Assembly: GCA_025929425.1 (NCBI GenBank) | Contig: JAICME010000007.1 | Coordinates: 1 to 42,603, forward strand | Reading direction: 5' to 3' | DNA: 42,603 nucleotides | Source: Thermoleophilia bacterium | GTDB taxonomy: Bacteria; Actinomycetota; Thermoleophilia; Gaiellales; Gaiellaceae | In this document: positions 41,070 to 42,603 of the stretch, piece by piece | Layout of the letters: every line of letters begins with the position of its first letter | Position numbering within the stretch: the first letter of the stretch is position 1 | Notes under the pieces: generated by a model | Told to the model about the DNA's origin: nothing | Seen by the model: only the letters and a program-made list of their open reading frames with translations | The model's database searches: none | Translations under genes and position numbers: made by a program

Positions 41070-41834
41070 GTGGTCCGCATCGCTGCAGCGGCCGACATCC
41101 ACGCGTCCGACGTCAGCGCCGAGCGCGTCGAGCGCGCTTTCGCCGAGCTCGGGGGCGAGGCCGATGTCGTTCTTCTCGCCGGTGATCTGACGACGAGCGG
41201 GGAGCCCGAGCAGGCGGAGGTGCTCGCCCTCGCGTGCCGGCAGCTCGACGTGCCGATCTTCGCCGTTCTCGGCAACCACGACCACCACGCAGAGCGCGCC
41301 GCAGAGCTGGAGGACGTGCTCGCCCGGGCAGGCGTCCGGCTCCTCGACCGCGAGTGCGCAAGCTGCGACGTAGACGGACTGGAACTCGGGATCGTCGGCG
41401 CGAAAGGCTTCGTGGGCGGCTTCCCGGGCTCGGCGCTCCCCGACTTCGGCGAGCCCCTGCTGCGCCGCGTCTACGCCGAGACGAGCGCCGAGACCGACTC
41501 GATCGCGCGCGGTCTGCAGGCGATCGTCCACTGCGACATCCGGATCGTCCTCCTTCACTACGCGCCTGTCGTGGACACGCTCGAAGGGGAGCCGCCCGGC
41601 ATCTACACGTACCTCGGCTGCGACCGGCTCGCCACGCCGATCGCCGAGAATGGCGCCGACCTCGTCCTCCACGGCCACGCCCACGCCGGCTCGTTCGAGG
41701 GCTCCATCGGCGAGATTCCCGTCTACAACGTCGCCGTCCACGTGACCGGCCGGAACTTCTGGATCTTCGAGCTCGACGGCAGCGGCGTGCGGCGAGGCGG
41801 CGAGGTCGTGGAGGTACGCGAGCCTCCTCAGTAA
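41070..41834 (+). CDS. Calcineurin-like metallophosphoesterase
   Basis: This 254-residue protein has all family motifs in order: AADIHAS (D-x-H), LLAGDLTTSG (GD), VLGNHDHHAE (GNHD), the histidine in VLLHYAPVV and VLHGHAHAGSFEG (GHxH). Two metal ions would be bound. Substrate is open; relatives act on cyclic nucleotides, phosphodiesters or nucleotides. There is no signal peptide, so it is cytoplasmic. The GTG start at 41070 has no good ribosome binding site. The MOSC gene follows 10 bp later, so the two are probably co-transcribed. Confidence 0.9.
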   Translation: MVRIAAAADIHASDVSAERVERAFAELGGEADVVLLAGDLTTSGEPEQAEVLALACRQLDVPIFAVLGNHDHHAERAAELEDVLARAGVRLLDRECASCDVDGLELGIVGAKGFVGGFPGSALPDFGEPLLRRVYAETSAETDSIARGLQAIVHCDIRIVLLHYAPVVDTLEGEPPGIYTYLGCDRLATPIAENGADLVLHGHAHAGSFEGSIGEIPVYNVAVHVTGRNFWIFELDGSGVRRGGEVVEVREPPQ

Positions 41835-41844
41835 GGTTGGAGGC

Positions 41845-42603
41845 ATGGAGGGCCGGGTCGCACGCATCGCAATCGCGCCTGTGAAGGCGTTGCATGTCGT
41901 GGAGAAGGACGAGGTCGAGCTCGCCTTCACCGGCGTCGCGGGCGACCGCCGCTTCTGGATGGTCGACGCCGACGGGAGGCTCGTCAACGACAAGCGTCAT
42001 CCGCATCTCCTACGCGTCCACGTCGAGTGGGACGAGGCGACACGCGAGCTGGGGCTCGAGTTTCCGGACGGCCGACGTGTCGCGGGCGTCGTCGAGCTCG
42101 GGAAGCCTGTCGAGGCGGAGATGTACGGCCAGCCGCACGCGTCCCGCGCGGTGGTCGGTCCCTGGCAGGAGGCGCTGTCCGAGTACGCCGGCGAGCCGGT
42201 GACGTTTCTCTGGTCGGAGCGCGGCGCGGTCGACCGCGGCGTCGGAGGCGGCGCTGTGACTGTGATCTCGCGCGCCTCCCTCGACCGGCTCGGGCGGGAA
42301 TCGGGCGTGGCCGATGCGGTCGACGGTCGCCGCTTCCGGATGTTGTTCGAGATCGACGGCGTCGGCGAGCACGAGGAGGACGGGTGGTTCGGGCAACGCG
42401 TCGCGATCGGCGGCGCCGTCGTCGCTCCGGTCGGCGATGTGGGTCGGTGTGTCGTGACGACGAAGAACCCGGACACCGGCGAGACGGACATCGACACGCT
42501 GAAGACGCTGGCCGACTATCGGCGTGAGGGACGCACCGAGCCGTTGCCGTTCGGGATCCACGCGGCCGTCGTCCAGCCGGGGCAGGTCCGGGTGGGCGAT
42601 GCA
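41845..42603 (+). CDS. MOSC-domain protein, cut by the right edge
   Basis: The frame from ATG 41845 stays open to the window end, giving 253 residues. GGAGG at 41839-41843 precedes the start. The N-terminal part (VARIAIAPVKALHVVEKDEVELAFTGVAGDRRFWMVD split over about 35 residues) is the MOSC N-terminal beta-barrel pattern, and the C-terminal part has FRMLFEIDG, the conserved cysteine in VGRCVVTT, and TGETDIDTLKTL. MOSC proteins act on molybdenum-cofactor-linked sulfur or reduce N-hydroxylated compounds; the cysteine is the expected ligand or sulfur carrier. Only the last few residues seem to be missing. Confidence 0.88.
   Translation, partial: MEGRVARIAIAPVKALHVVEKDEVELAFTGVAGDRRFWMVDADGRLVNDKRHPHLLRVHVEWDEATRELGLEFPDGRRVAGVVELGKPVEAEMYGQPHASRAVVGPWQEALSEYAGEPVTFLWSERGAVDRGVGGGAVTVISRASLDRLGRESGVADAVDGRRFRMLFEIDGVGEHEEDGWFGQRVAIGGAVVAPVGDVGRCVVTTKNPDTGETDIDTLKTLADYRREGRTEPLPFGIHAAVVQPGQVRVGDA

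Overview
The window reads as a chromosomal segment of a high-GC actinobacterium, most likely of the class Thermoleophilia (inferred, not tested by search). The reasons are very high GC, many GTG starts, dense ATGA/GTGA gene overlaps, an actinobacterial-type integration host factor (mIHF family), and many ECF sigma factors paired with single-pass membrane proteins. It falls into three parts: a metabolic and stress region (1-9573), an island of about 24 kb between two copies of a tRNA-Asp 3' half (9766-33891), and an ordinary chromosomal region (33984-42603).

Left region. On the minus strand are rpiB and a bifunctional transaldolase/glucose-6-phosphate isomerase that runs off the left edge. Divergent from them are a beta-phosphoglucomutase-type HAD protein and a GH65 disaccharide phosphorylase. 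Together they suggest phosphorolytic breakdown of an alpha-glucoside feeding glucose 6-phosphate and the pentose phosphate pathway. A cupin, a membrane protein with a Usp-like soluble domain, a HemK-like methyltransferase, two universal stress proteins and a DUF488 protein follow.

Island. An intact tRNA-Asp(GUC) lies at 33846-33919. Its last 46 nt, from the anticodon arm to the 3' end, are repeated exactly at 9766-9811. That is the footprint of site-specific integration into a tRNA 3' end. Inside both ends are matching short repeats (ATTTGCAG, and a tandem TGGGCCAC-type element) that would flank the core in an excised circle, as arm sites flank attP. No integrase, relaxase, replication protein or transposase is visible. 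The gene nearest the tRNA is an mIHF homologue. The cargo is six ECF sigma genes, a GntR/YtrA-type repressor, eight secreted or anchored propeller-like proteins (one frameshifted), and eight further single-pass proteins with extracytoplasmic domains. None of the sigma partners shows the HxxxCxxC zinc motif of classical anti-sigma factors.

Island regulation. Four propeller genes carry the same element, GGAC-N18-CGTA, placed so that the start codon lies 11-12 nt after the first base of CGTA. Three more starts (a fifth propeller gene and two sigma genes) carry close variants with the same 22-nt offset. I saw no copy before the starts I checked outside the island. This looks like an island-specific ECF promoter giving leaderless or nearly leaderless mRNAs, and so an ECF-controlled surface-propeller regulon carried on a former integrative element.

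Right region. A MarP-like membrane serine protease, a homocysteine methyltransferase/methylenetetrahydrofolate reductase fusion coupled to an SDR, an M55 D-aminopeptidase, a large secreted DUF11-like protein, a nucleotidyltransferase-like protein, a metallophosphoesterase and a MOSC protein cut by the right edge.
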